Of a stretch of 56,167 bases of DNA, positions 8,025-15,146 are shown one piece after another; position 1 is the first letter of the stretch, and the number at the start of each line of letters is the position of its first letter. Position numbers and translations under genes: made by a program. Under the pieces are notes generated by a model. The model searched no databases and was not told the origin of the DNA. It was given only the letters and a program-made list of their open reading frames with translations. Source of the DNA: Hyphomicrobiales bacterium (GTDB taxonomy: Bacteria; Pseudomonadota; Alphaproteobacteria; Rhizobiales; Rhizobiaceae); NCBI GenBank assembly GCA_017305925.1, contig JAFKJW010000199.1:1-56167 (forward strand), in the 5' to 3' direction.

Positions 8025-9756
8025 GCGTTTCCTCTGCGGGAGCGTTCCCCGTTTCGCTGGTTGCGACGCCGTCGACGGGCAGGCTGATGGCGACCTTGGT
8101 GCCCTCGCCCGGCGCGCTCTCGATCGACATGGTCCCGCCATGCAGGGCGACGAGGCCCTTCACCAGCGACAGGCCGAGGCCGGTACCCTCGAACTGCCGC
8201 GTGTAGTCGTTACGGACCTGCGTGAAGGGGCGGCCGATCCTGTCCAGATCCTCCGCGGCGATGCCGATGCCGGTGTCCGCCACCCAGAAATGCAGGCGCG
8301 AGCCGAGGCGGCGGGCGCCGATGACGACCGACCCGCTCTCCGGCGTGAACTTTATGGCGTTGGCGACCAGATTGATGAGAATCTGCTGGACGGCGCGGCG
8401 GTCCGCCACGACTTCGCCGACCGTACGGGGAATTTGGACGCGCAGGTCGACGCCCTTCTTCTGCGCCTGCAGTGCCATCATGGCGTTGCACATCTCCACC
8501 GCATCGGCGAAGGCGAAGGATTCCGGCTGGATCGGATAGCTGCCCGCCTCGATCTTCGACACGTCGAGGATCGCGTTCACCACCGACAGGAGGTGATGGC
8601 CCGCATCCTTGATGAGCTGCGAGTATTCGCGCTGGCGGGCATCCGTGAAGCCGCCGAACATCTCGTGCAGCAGGATATCGGAAAAGCCGATGATGGCGTT
8701 CAGCGGGGTGCGCAGCTCGTGGCTGACGGCCGCCAGGAAGCGGCCCTTGGCGATGTCGATGCTCTCGGTGCGCTCCTCGGCGCGCGCCAGCGCAGTGCGA
8801 AGGGCGACGACCTCGGAATTGTCGTGCAGTTGCGCGGCGATCGGACCGCCGTCCGCCCCGAAGGCCTCCAGAACGAACGGCCGGAAGCTGTCTGCGCCCA
8901 GCACGACGTCATCGGGCAGCCGGAGCCGGACTTCCGCCCGTCCGTATCTCTCGCCCGCGCGCAACGCGTCGAGGGCGCGCAGGAATGCGACCCGATCGCC
9001 GACATGAATGCGGTCGAACAGGCCCTGCCCAAGCAAAAGCGCGGCGGAGAAGCCGAGCGGCGCGTGAATGCCGTCCGCCGCCTCCAGGACATCGCCGCCC
9101 GGCGCCATCGTCAGCGCCATGCCGACGCAGCGCACGGCGGACACGTCGCCGCCCTGCCGCTCCTCGCCGCGTCGGCCGAAGCGGGGAAAGCGCGCGGCGA
9201 GCGTCAGTGCATAAAGCGCGGGGATCGACCAGTGCAGGACCGACACCGTTCCCGCCGCCTGCGGCCATGCGAAGCCGGCCAGCACGGCCGCAGCGAGCGC
9301 GCCGGCCGCGGCGGCGACGCCGGAAAGGACGGCGTTGCGGCTGCGCGCCACCCAGGCGCCTTCGACCGGCAGGGCTGCGGCGAGAATCAGCATCGGCGAT
9401 GCCGGGCCGCCGGCCAGCAGGATCATGGCCGCGCACAGGAGCGCGCCGGCGCCAAGCACGGCAATCTCGCCCGGACGGACCGAGCGCGCGCCGGCCACCG
9501 CAAGAGCGCCGATCCACGCCAAAGCAGGCAGCAGCAGGCAGAGCGCGGACGCCACGGGAACGCCGACGCGCGGCCCGGCCAGAAGCGCGGCAGCCGGAAC
9601 CAGCAGCACGGGCGAGAGGAGCAGGATGCCGACGAGGCGCCGCTTGGCCAGACGATCGTCAGCCGCCGTCACGGCGGGCGAGATGAAACGGTCGCATGCG
9701 GATGCAACTGTCTCAAACACTGCCTCGAAACGATCTGCCGGAGCACTCAACGCCAC
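7999..9756 (-). CDS. Membrane sensor histidine kinase, DivJ/PleC-like
   Basis: A 585-residue kinase. Residues 40-190 hold about six hydrophobic segments; 205-320 look like a degenerate PAS region; the dimerisation/phosphoacceptor box FLAAVSHELRTPLNAIIG carries His346; the N box is near 462-470, DTGIG at 494-498 and GTGLGLS at 524-530, so the ATPase domain is complete. No receiver domain. The HELRTPLNAIIGFSDIL box, multi-spanning N-terminus and PAS region match the DivJ/PleC group that phosphorylates DivK in alphaproteobacterial cell-cycle control; assignment to DivJ specifically is a guess. Start is GTG at 9756 with only a weak GGGTG upstream. The next gene, a peptidoglycan-binding protein, overlaps it. 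Confidence 0.85.
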   Translation of the reverse strand: MALSAPADRFEAVFETVASACDRFISPAVTAADDRLAKRRLVGILLLSPVLLVPAAALLAGPRVGVPVASALCLLLPALAWIGALAVAGARSVRPGEIAVLGAGALLCAAMILLAGGPASPMLILAAALPVEGAWVARSRNAVLSGVAAAAGALAAAVLAGFAWPQAAGTVSVLHWSIPALYALTLAARFPRFGRRGEERQGGDVSAVRCVGMALTMAPGGDVLEAADGIHAPLGFSAALLLGQGLFDRIHVGDRVAFLRALDALRAGERYGRAEVRLRLPDDVVLGADSFRPFVLEAFGADGGPIAAQLHDNSEVVALRTALARAEERTESIDIAKGRFLAAVSHELRTPLNAIIGFSDILLHEMFGGFTDARQREYSQLIKDAGHHLLSVVNAILDVSKIEAGSYPIQPESFAFADAVEMCNAMMALQAQKKGVDLRVQIPRTVGEVVADRRAVQQILINLVANAIKFTPESGSVVIGARRLGSRLHFWVADTGIGIAAEDLDRIGRPFTQVRNDYTRQFEGTGLGLSLVKGLVALHGGTMSIESAPGEGTKVAISLPVDGVATSETGNAPAEETHGTLRKTA

Positions 9757-10200
9757 ACACCCAAACTGCCGCCCGCGAACGGGTCATCTTGGTTAACCGC
9801 GAACCTCGCACCCAGCGTTTAAAGAAACGATAAGGCGCACCCCCAAGACGTCCGCGACCGACCGAATATTGGGCGTTTGCGCCTGCGCCGCGGCGAGAAA
9901 TCGGCCCATGGTAAACGGCGGGTTAGCCGATCGTGGCGCAGCTTTTTCGCGCGCCGCCGGGCGATATTCCGGAGTCGAGAAAAAAGCCGTTCTTTTCCAG
10001 CCGTTTACATCGTTAGCGATTGATGAAGCCGACCGTTCGGATTTGGCGCAAATTCGACGCGATTGCGACGGTATAAAATTCGACTCAATTGTCGATCCAA
10101 TTTGATTCATGCTTGCAACGACTTCTTCGCAAGAGCGTGTCAGGGTGGCGCCGGTACAAGCAGAAGGGTTGGCATCCATACCGATGCCGGGACAGACGTC
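9757..10200. other. Intergenic region between the divergent kinase and DUF5330 genes
   Basis: About 440 bases without a supportable gene. It has several AT-rich patches, including TATAAAAT at about 10072-10079 that could serve as a -10 for the plus-strand gene, and isolated TTAACC (9794-9799) of CtrA type without a well-spaced partner. Nothing firmer is visible. Confidence 0.4.
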
Positions 10201-10560
10201 ATGGGCTTCCTGATCCGTTCGACATTCTGGTTCTCGCTGGTGCTTCTGGCACTGCCGCTGGACGCCCCGCAAACGGCGGAAGGCGGCAAGCCGGTCGGCC
10301 CGGTGGAGGCCCTGATCGCGGCAAGCGAGGCCGTGACCGATATCGCCGGACTGTGCGAGCGCAAGCCGGATGTCTGCGTCACCGGACGGCAGGCCATCTC
10401 CACCATCAGCGTCAGGGCGAAGGAAGCGACGCGGATCGCCTACGAGACCATGAACCAGCCCGAGGACGCGACCGGCAGCATCGCCCCGCGCTCCGCTTCG
10501 CCTGAGCCGCAGGAACTGCCGTCTTCCGAGCCCATTCCCACGCCCGCGCCACGCGACTGA
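10201..10560 (+). CDS. DUF5330 domain-containing exported protein
   Basis: A 119-residue protein with an N-terminal hydrophobic segment (FLIRSTFWFSLVLLALPL) that is a signal peptide or anchor, followed by a conserved-looking core EALIAASEAVTDIAGLCERKPDVC with a pair of cysteines, and a Pro/Ser/Glu-rich tail. Short membrane-anchored proteins of this type are annotated DUF5330 in Rhizobiales. Upstream of the chosen ATG is GGGACAG, a weak ribosome-binding site. It precedes sufE by 69 bases; a run of six T at 10584-10589 lies in between. Function unknown. Confidence 0.75.
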   Translation: MGFLIRSTFWFSLVLLALPLDAPQTAEGGKPVGPVEALIAASEAVTDIAGLCERKPDVCVTGRQAISTISVRAKEATRIAYETMNQPEDATGSIAPRSASPEPQELPSSEPIPTPAPRD

Positions 10561-10629
10561 CGTCCCGCAGGGCGCCTCCCGGCTTTTTTGGATGACCCGG
10601 CCGCCGCTCTTGCCTATATGGCCTGCAAC

Positions 10630-11058
10630 ATGGCCACGATCGACTCCATCCGCGAGGATTTCGCGCTTCTCGACGAATGGGAAGACAAATACCGCTACGT
10701 GATCGAGCTCGGGCAGGATCTGGCGCCCTATCCCGAATCGGTCCGTGACGACGCCCACAAGGTGCCCGGCTGCGTGAGCCAGGTCTGGCTGCATACGCTG
10801 CATGGCGACGGAGCCGACCCGGTGCTGACCTTCGAGGGCGATTCGGACGCGCATATCGTCCGCGGCCTGGTGGCCATTCTCCTCGCCCTCTATTCCGGAC
10901 GGCGGGCCAGCGCGATCCTCGACATAGACGCTGAGGCGACGCTTCGGGCTCTCGGCCTCGACGAGCACCTGACGCCGCAGCGTTCCAACGGCTTGCGCTC
11001 CATGGTCAAGCGCGTTCGCCGCGACGCCCAGGCGGCGCTGGGCGACCACGCGGCGTAG
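10630..11058 (+). CDS. sufE: SufE cysteine desulfuration protein
   Basis: SufE accepts sulfur from the cysteine desulfurase SufS and passes it to the SufBCD scaffold for Fe-S cluster assembly in the cytosol. The 142-residue protein begins MATIDSIREDFALLDEWEDKY and has the acceptor cysteine in KVPGCVSQVW (Cys48), then the family's alpha/beta core ending near MVKRVRRDA. Length and motif are standard. An in-frame ATG at 10618 is possible, but 10630 matches the usual N-terminus. No other suf genes are in the window, as is common for the stand-alone sufE of rhizobia. Confidence 0.92.
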   Translation: MATIDSIREDFALLDEWEDKYRYVIELGQDLAPYPESVRDDAHKVPGCVSQVWLHTLHGDGADPVLTFEGDSDAHIVRGLVAILLALYSGRRASAILDIDAEATLRALGLDEHLTPQRSNGLRSMVKRVRRDAQAALGDHAA

Positions 11059-11100
11059 CATCCGGCGCGGATATCCGGCCATCCCCGGTACGGAGAGCGT

Positions 11101-11892
11101 TCACCCGTCGATGCTCGGCCGGAAGTCGTCGCTTCCCCAATGCAGGAGGGATCCGCGCCGCGCCCGCGCCGGCTCGTAGTGACGACTGAGCACGCCGAGG
11201 GCCGATTTCAGCAGGATCTTCGCGGAACGCGGCGGCCACCGCCGCTCCGCCTCCACCCGCTCCAGCCCCTTCAGGTAGCAGCAGACGTCGAGCAGCACGC
11301 CCGACAATTCGGGACCGACGGCCGCGATGGCCTTCTCGACGCGCCGCCGCGCAGCGAGCGCGGCGTCGGTCAGCTCCGCCGCACCGCCGGCCCCACCCCG
11401 CCGGCCGCTGGCCACGGAGGCGATCCAGTTCGCGCCCAGCCGCGGCATGATCCGGCCACGCGTATAGTCCGACCGCAGCCTTTCGCCCGCCCGGATCTCC
11501 TCCGCTTCCAGATAGGGACGGCCGTCCGGCTGCCGGCGTCGCGCCAATTGGGCGAGCGGCGATTCGTCGAGATCGATCAGCACCTCGGCGTCGGAACCGT
11601 CCGGCGCGCGGGCCAGATCGAGCTCTCCCCTCCCTTCCGGCAGCACGCCCGTTTCGGAGCGGCGGCCACCGAGCGCAAGCCCCGCCGACGACAGCCTCAC
11701 GCTTTTTCCGTCCCGCAGAAGCAGGCCCGCCGCCGCCATGGCCGCGATGGTGGCCGCCGGGACGGCAAGCGTGCCCCGCTCGCCGCTCTCCACCAGCATG
11801 AACCTCGCCTTCGCGGCGGCGCGGACACCGGCCTTCTGATCGCCGAGAAAGCGCGCGAGGCGGATCGCTTCTTTTTCCGGAGCAGCCTTCAT
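11101..11892 (-). CDS. DUF6456 domain-containing protein
   Basis: A 263-residue protein. The N-terminal half reads as a winged-helix-like region (RFMLVESGERGTLAVPAATIAAMAAAGLLL); the C-terminal half contains ESPLAQLARR, FLEAEEIRAGERLRSDY-like YLEAEEIRAGERLRSDYTRG and CCYLKGLERVEAERRWPPRS, the pattern of DUF6456. The ATG at 11892 has AGGTGAGACGC before it and lies six bases after the stop of the DnaA-domain protein, so the two are one transcription unit. A DNA-binding or regulatory role is suggested by the helix-turn-helix-like N-terminus, not established. Confidence 0.75.
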   Translation of the reverse strand: MKAAPEKEAIRLARFLGDQKAGVRAAAKARFMLVESGERGTLAVPAATIAAMAAAGLLLRDGKSVRLSSAGLALGGRRSETGVLPEGRGELDLARAPDGSDAEVLIDLDESPLAQLARRRQPDGRPYLEAEEIRAGERLRSDYTRGRIMPRLGANWIASVASGRRGGAGGAAELTDAALAARRRVEKAIAAVGPELSGVLLDVCCYLKGLERVEAERRWPPRSAKILLKSALGVLSRHYEPARARRGSLLHWGSDDFRPSIDG

Positions 11893-11897
11893 GCGTC

Positions 11898-12311
11898 TCA
11901 CCTGCCGATCCGGTTGCGCAACGCGATCGCCGCGATCCGCTCGATCTTGGCGACCAGCAGATCGAAATCCTGGTCGTCGCGCATGTCCTCGATCACCTGG
12001 CAGGCATGCTGCACGGTCGTGCGGTCGCGGCCGAAGCCGCGGCCCACCTCGGTCATCGACAGGCCCAGACCCACATGGGCGACATACATCCCCACCTGCC
12101 GGACGCGCGAAACGGAAAGCGACGTACGGCCCGGACGCCGCAATTCCTTGCTCGGCACGTTGAAGAATTCGGCCGCGATATCGATCATGCATTCGCACAG
12201 GTCAATGGCGTTCTCCCGCCGGCGCTGGGCCGCCAGATCCGGTCCCGTCCCGGCTGCGTCCGCGGCCTTCTCCGGCCCCGTCAGATCATCCTTGTAAGCA
12301 AACGCCGGCAC
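11898..12311 (-). CDS. Stand-alone DnaA domain-IV-like helix-turn-helix protein
   Basis: A 137-residue protein consisting of a short variable N-terminus and a C-terminal DnaA-type DNA-binding domain: ELRRPGRTSLSVSRVRQVGMYVAH then GRGFGRDRTTVQHACQVIE, which matches the DnaA signature GRDHTTVxHA. It has no AAA+ ATPase domain. The start is GTG at 12311, chosen because GAGGAGG lies eight bases upstream; no ATG is near. In DnaA, this domain binds 9-bp DnaA boxes, so this protein may compete for or mark such sites. It is followed at six bases by the DUF6456 gene and preceded by a perfect LexA-type operator, suggesting DNA-damage control. Confidence 0.82.
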   Translation of the reverse strand: MPAFAYKDDLTGPEKAADAAGTGPDLAAQRRRENAIDLCECMIDIAAEFFNVPSKELRRPGRTSLSVSRVRQVGMYVAHVGLGLSMTEVGRGFGRDRTTVQHACQVIEDMRDDQDFDLLVAKIERIAAIALRNRIGR

Positions 12312-12367
12312 GCTTTCCGCCTCCTCGAATAGGAATTGTTTCTTATATCGAGCATTGCCGCAGATGG

Positions 12368-12382
12368 GAACAAAATAAGAAC
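12368..12382 (-). promoter_or_regulatory. LexA box (GTTC-N7-GTTC)
   Basis: On the minus strand GTTC, TTATTTT, GTTC: a perfect match to the direct-repeat LexA operator of alphaproteobacteria. It ends 56 bases before the GTG of the DnaA-domain protein, and a possible -10 (GATATAAG, about 12342-12349) lies just downstream, so a bound repressor would cover the -35 zone. It is 134 bases before the plus-strand gene at 12517, which it could also affect. Confidence 0.65.
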
Positions 12383-12516
12383 ATGCCGGTTTGCCGGAGA
12401 TGTGCAACTTTTTGATTCCATTATCGAAAATCTTTTTCCGTCCATCCAGGACAGAAAAACTCATCCTCCCTCCGGCGGGCTGCGGGAGAGTTCCCCGAAC
12501 AACGGGAATGCAGGTC

Positions 12517-12876
12517 ATGAGCTCTTTATCGGCCGATGCAGGCGTCTTCCGCACGGACAAGGTCCGCCAGGCAGCGGAGGCTCGGCAGCGGGCCGCGCTG
12601 CAACTGGCATGCGGTCTTGATCTCGATGCCTTGTCGGCGGCCGATGCGCCCGCGCGGCGGGCCGCGCTTGGACGGGTCGAACGCGCGCTGGAGCGGGAGC
12701 GCCTGAAAGCCGCCCTGAGCCACTGGAGCTACGACCTGAACCGGCACATCGCGCTCGCCGAGGCGCGCAACGCGCTGCGCGGCGATGCCGCAGAAATTGG
12801 CAGGCGGGGCAACGCCGGGAAGCAAAACGGCGCCCGAAGGCGCCGTCCCGGAATTTTGCCGGCGGCCGGAACCTAG
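12517..12876 (+). CDS. Hypothetical helical protein
   Basis: A 119-residue protein, Ala/Arg/Glu-rich, with a helical core ARQRAALQLACGLDLDALSA, RAALGRVERALERERLK and SHWSYDLNRHIALAEARNAL. I do not recognise a named domain. It is divergent from the DnaA-domain gene. ATG at 12508 is an alternative start nine bases upstream; both have only weak ribosome-binding sites. Its last 17 codons contain a strong hairpin (12827-12846), so the true end may differ or the hairpin may serve as a terminator inside the gene. Confidence 0.55.
   Translation: MSSLSADAGVFRTDKVRQAAEARQRAALQLACGLDLDALSAADAPARRAALGRVERALERERLKAALSHWSYDLNRHIALAEARNALRGDAAEIGRRGNAGKQNGARRRRPGILPAAGT
12827..12846 (+). terminator. Hairpin at the end of the 12517 gene
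   Basis: ACGGCGCC, loop CGAA, GGCGCCGT: a perfect 8-bp stem with a stable tetraloop, preceded by AAAA, and followed after six bases by AATTTT. It resembles an intrinsic terminator without an immediate T run, but it lies inside the reading frame. Confidence 0.35.
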
Positions 12877-12923
12877 CCTTCGCTCGGCGGCGCTTCTTCT
12901 TGCGCTCTCCGGACGCGAATGGA

Positions 12924-13283
12924 TTACTTGATGGAATAGCTGTTGTTCAGCTTGCCGGACGTGGCGTCGATGAAGTTCGCCTTTTGCGCACCCTTCATCT
13001 CAACCTTGTCGCACTCCTTGGTCTTGTACGCCTCCCAGCAGAGAGTATCGCCGGAGTAGGACCAGGATATCGATGAAGCCTTGATGCCCTTGATCTGCAT
13101 CGTGCCTCCCCCACCCGACTTGAAAACCGACGTGAAGGACTTTCCTTTCTGCGTTTTGCTGGAAAGTGTTTTTCCCACGATTTTGGCGCCGAAATCTTCC
13201 TTGGAAAGATATTCAGCGGACTGGGCCGCTGAAATGGTCATGGCGATGCTGGCTGCAAATACGGAATACAAGAACTTTTTCAT
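12924..13283 (-). CDS. Small secreted hypothetical protein
   Basis: A 119-residue protein with a clear signal peptide (MKKFLYSVFAASIAMTISAAQSA, cleavage likely after QSA) and a mature, Lys/Ser-rich domain containing two cysteines (DTLCWEAY and KECDKVE) that could form a disulfide in the periplasm. GGGGGG lies before the ATG. Two 60-base lines I counted are about 45 and 55 percent G+C, well below the flanking genes, and lysine codons are unusually frequent, so recent transfer is likely. I do not recognise the family; a lipocalin-like or DUF995-like small periplasmic protein is possible. Confidence 0.65.
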   Translation of the reverse strand: MKKFLYSVFAASIAMTISAAQSAEYLSKEDFGAKIVGKTLSSKTQKGKSFTSVFKSGGGGTMQIKGIKASSISWSYSGDTLCWEAYKTKECDKVEMKGAQKANFIDATSGKLNNSYSIK

Positions 13284-13367
13284 GGAGTACCCCCCAGAAT
13301 AGGCGGAACATCTTATCTTGCGCCAGGTTGCGAATCTAAGTCAAGATTCTCTCACGAGGACTTTCGG

Positions 13368-13784
13368 CTAAGCCAGTATCGCCAAGATAGTCGCCGCCAC
13401 GGCAACCAAACTGAGTATCGCTGCCATTTGCCAGGGCGTCGACACACGCGCGGCGATCGCCAGTTGCCGAGCCCGATACGCGCCCGGCACCCCGACTGCA
13501 AGCGATGCCAGACCGATCAGGGCGGCTTCGCTTTGTCCTGCCCTGATCGGCACCAACGCCAAATAGACGACCAGCAACGCAAGACCCAGATAGGCACCGG
13601 CCATTGCCTGATAGACGCCCCTCAACACCATTTCCAGCTTCGGCGTGACATCGACGCCATCTTGAGACATCGCCTCCGCATGATGAGAGGCTGGTACAGG
13701 CCCCAGGCCAAACTTGGCCGCCATTGCCAGGAGTCCGAGGGCAACGACGCAGTACAGGACGATCGCTGTCACGAGCATGCGCAT
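13368..13784 (-). CDS. Hypothetical integral membrane protein
   Basis: A 138-residue protein with about four hydrophobic segments: residues 3-21 (MLVTAIVLYCVVALGLLAM), 63-81 (AMAGAYLGLALLVVYLALV), 86-102 and 118-138. The loop between the first two is acidic and extracytoplasmic or cytosolic. The ATG at 13784 has TGTGGGGTG just before it; ATG at 13778 is an alternative. No family recognised. It lies in the small lower-G+C stretch with the secreted protein, on the same strand, 84 bases upstream of that gene. Confidence 0.55.
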   Translation of the reverse strand: MRMLVTAIVLYCVVALGLLAMAAKFGLGPVPASHHAEAMSQDGVDVTPKLEMVLRGVYQAMAGAYLGLALLVVYLALVPIRAGQSEAALIGLASLAVGVPGAYRARQLAIAARVSTPWQMAAILSLVAVAATILAILA

Positions 13785-14203
13785 CACCCCACACCAAGAG
13801 GTCAATCAGGCTGCATGCCCATAAAACACAATTCCTTTGCCTCGGGTATTCCTATTCACTGAGCTCGAGCGCGCTGAGGCCGAACACCACCCGCGCCGAC
13901 GCCTAACCGGTGGCGCAGGGCTGGCCACCGGGCGCGCATTCTCGAAGCCATATCGGTTGCTGATGGCAGCGACCCGCAAATGACCGGCAACCCTCGATCC
14001 GGGTCCACCGGTGAGCTGTCAACGGCCTAAAAAAGACGGACCCCGTTCAGCGCATGGGCCTACCGTCGGCGCAATGCCGTCTGGCGCTCTTCGACAGACT
14101 CAAACATTGTCGCGCCGTCGCGCCCCGATACGACAAGCGAGACGACGGCCTCCTCACTTCTGACCAACCCGCTTTGGTTCGCATCTGGACGCGAACTTGC
14201 GGG
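13785..14203. other. Intergenic stretch between the membrane protein and mucR
   Basis: About 420 bases with no gene I can support. Short open frames exist but have no ribosome-binding site or recognisable sequence. It may contain decayed coding sequence, but I cannot name it. Confidence 0.4.
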
Positions 14204-14629
14204 TCAGCGCCCCTTGCGCTTGCGTCCAAGGCCCATCTTCTTGGCCAGTTGCGAACGCGCGGCCGCGTAGTTCGGCGCGACCATAGGATAGCTCGCGTCC
14301 AGGCCCCACTTCTCGCGATACTGGTCGGGCGTCATGTTGTAGTGGGTCATCAGGTGGCGCTTGAGCGACTTGAACTTCTTCCCGTCCTCGAGACAGACGA
14401 TGTATTCGTCGTGCACCGAACGCTTCGGGTTGACAGCCGGCTTCTGCTTCTCGGCAACGACCACTTCCGGCGTGCCCCCCACGCGCCCCAGCGCGGCATA
14501 GACATCGGAAATCAGGCTGGGCAGTTCGGATATCGGTACGGGGTTGTTGCTTACATAGGCGGCGACGACATCCGCCGTAAGTTCAATAAGGGCATCCGCG
14601 TTCGCCATTGTGGACTCTGAAGTTTCCAT
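14204..14629 (-). CDS. mucR: MucR/Ros family zinc-finger transcriptional regulator
   Basis: A 141-residue regulator of the MucR/Ros family, which binds AT-rich promoter sites and controls exopolysaccharide, motility and cell-cycle genes in rhizobia. The N-terminal half ([17 protein letters not shown], then [12 protein letters not shown]) is the oligomerisation part; the finger is [21 protein letters not shown] with Cys79, Asp82, His92 and His96, then [12 protein letters not shown] and [13 protein letters not shown]. Asp replaces the second Cys of the classical Ros finger. The ATG at 14629 has GAGG about 11 bases before it; ATG at 14608 is an alternative. Upstream is 517 bases without a gene, fitting an autoregulated promoter. 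Confidence 0.93.
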   Translation of the reverse strand: METSESTMANADALIELTADVVAAYVSNNPVPISELPSLISDVYAALGRVGGTPEVVVAEKQKPAVNPKRSVHDEYIVCLEDGKKFKSLKRHLMTHYNMTPDQYREKWGLDASYPMVAPNYAAARSQLAKKMGLGRKRKGR

Positions 14630-15146
14630 TATGCGCTGGCCTCGAATTCTGAAATGAATGACTCTGTCAAAATAGAGCCGTACCCGGCATGGCCGAGGTT
14701 ACAGCGATTCTCATTGCGTCTTTTCTCTGGAATGCGCCTTGATCCAAGTCAATTCTGATTCGGCGAGGCACTTCACAATTTTTCCGTGAGGACGAACGTG
14801 CTGTCGACCCATGAACCAAGACTCCTTCAGTAATCACGCCGGGCTTCGTGCCAATTCCCGCGCCCGAAGGAAGTATCCGAACGAATTCCCCGGCTTTCCG
14901 GTTCCCCCATTCGGGCCGGAACCGCGCTTTCAGTTTGCGGAGAAGATGATCTGACGGACCGCTGCCGCCGATTCGGCCCATGAATTCATGCCCTCCCGGC
15001 CACGATCGATTGCGCGACACGATGGCGCACCTCGGGCCGCGGCACACCGGGTCTGGCGCTGGCGCCACCTCTCCGGTATTTCGCCTTTCCGGGCGGCTCG
15101 GGCTGACCGCTGCGTACAGACCATCCTCCAGCCGCGGACGGACTTC
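14630..15146. other. Intergenic region between divergent mucR and ptrB
   Basis: More than 500 bases without a supportable gene. On the minus strand TTGACA occurs at about 14669-14664, a possible -35 for mucR, but the -10 17 bases on (ATTCGA) is poor. The AT-rich part nearest mucR would suit MucR autoregulation. No repeats or hairpins stand out. Confidence 0.35.

Noticed and set aside
13806-14203. Possible remnant of a transposase or phage gene
   Set aside because: No terminal inverted repeats, no DDE-type residues and no frame of useful length with a ribosome-binding site.
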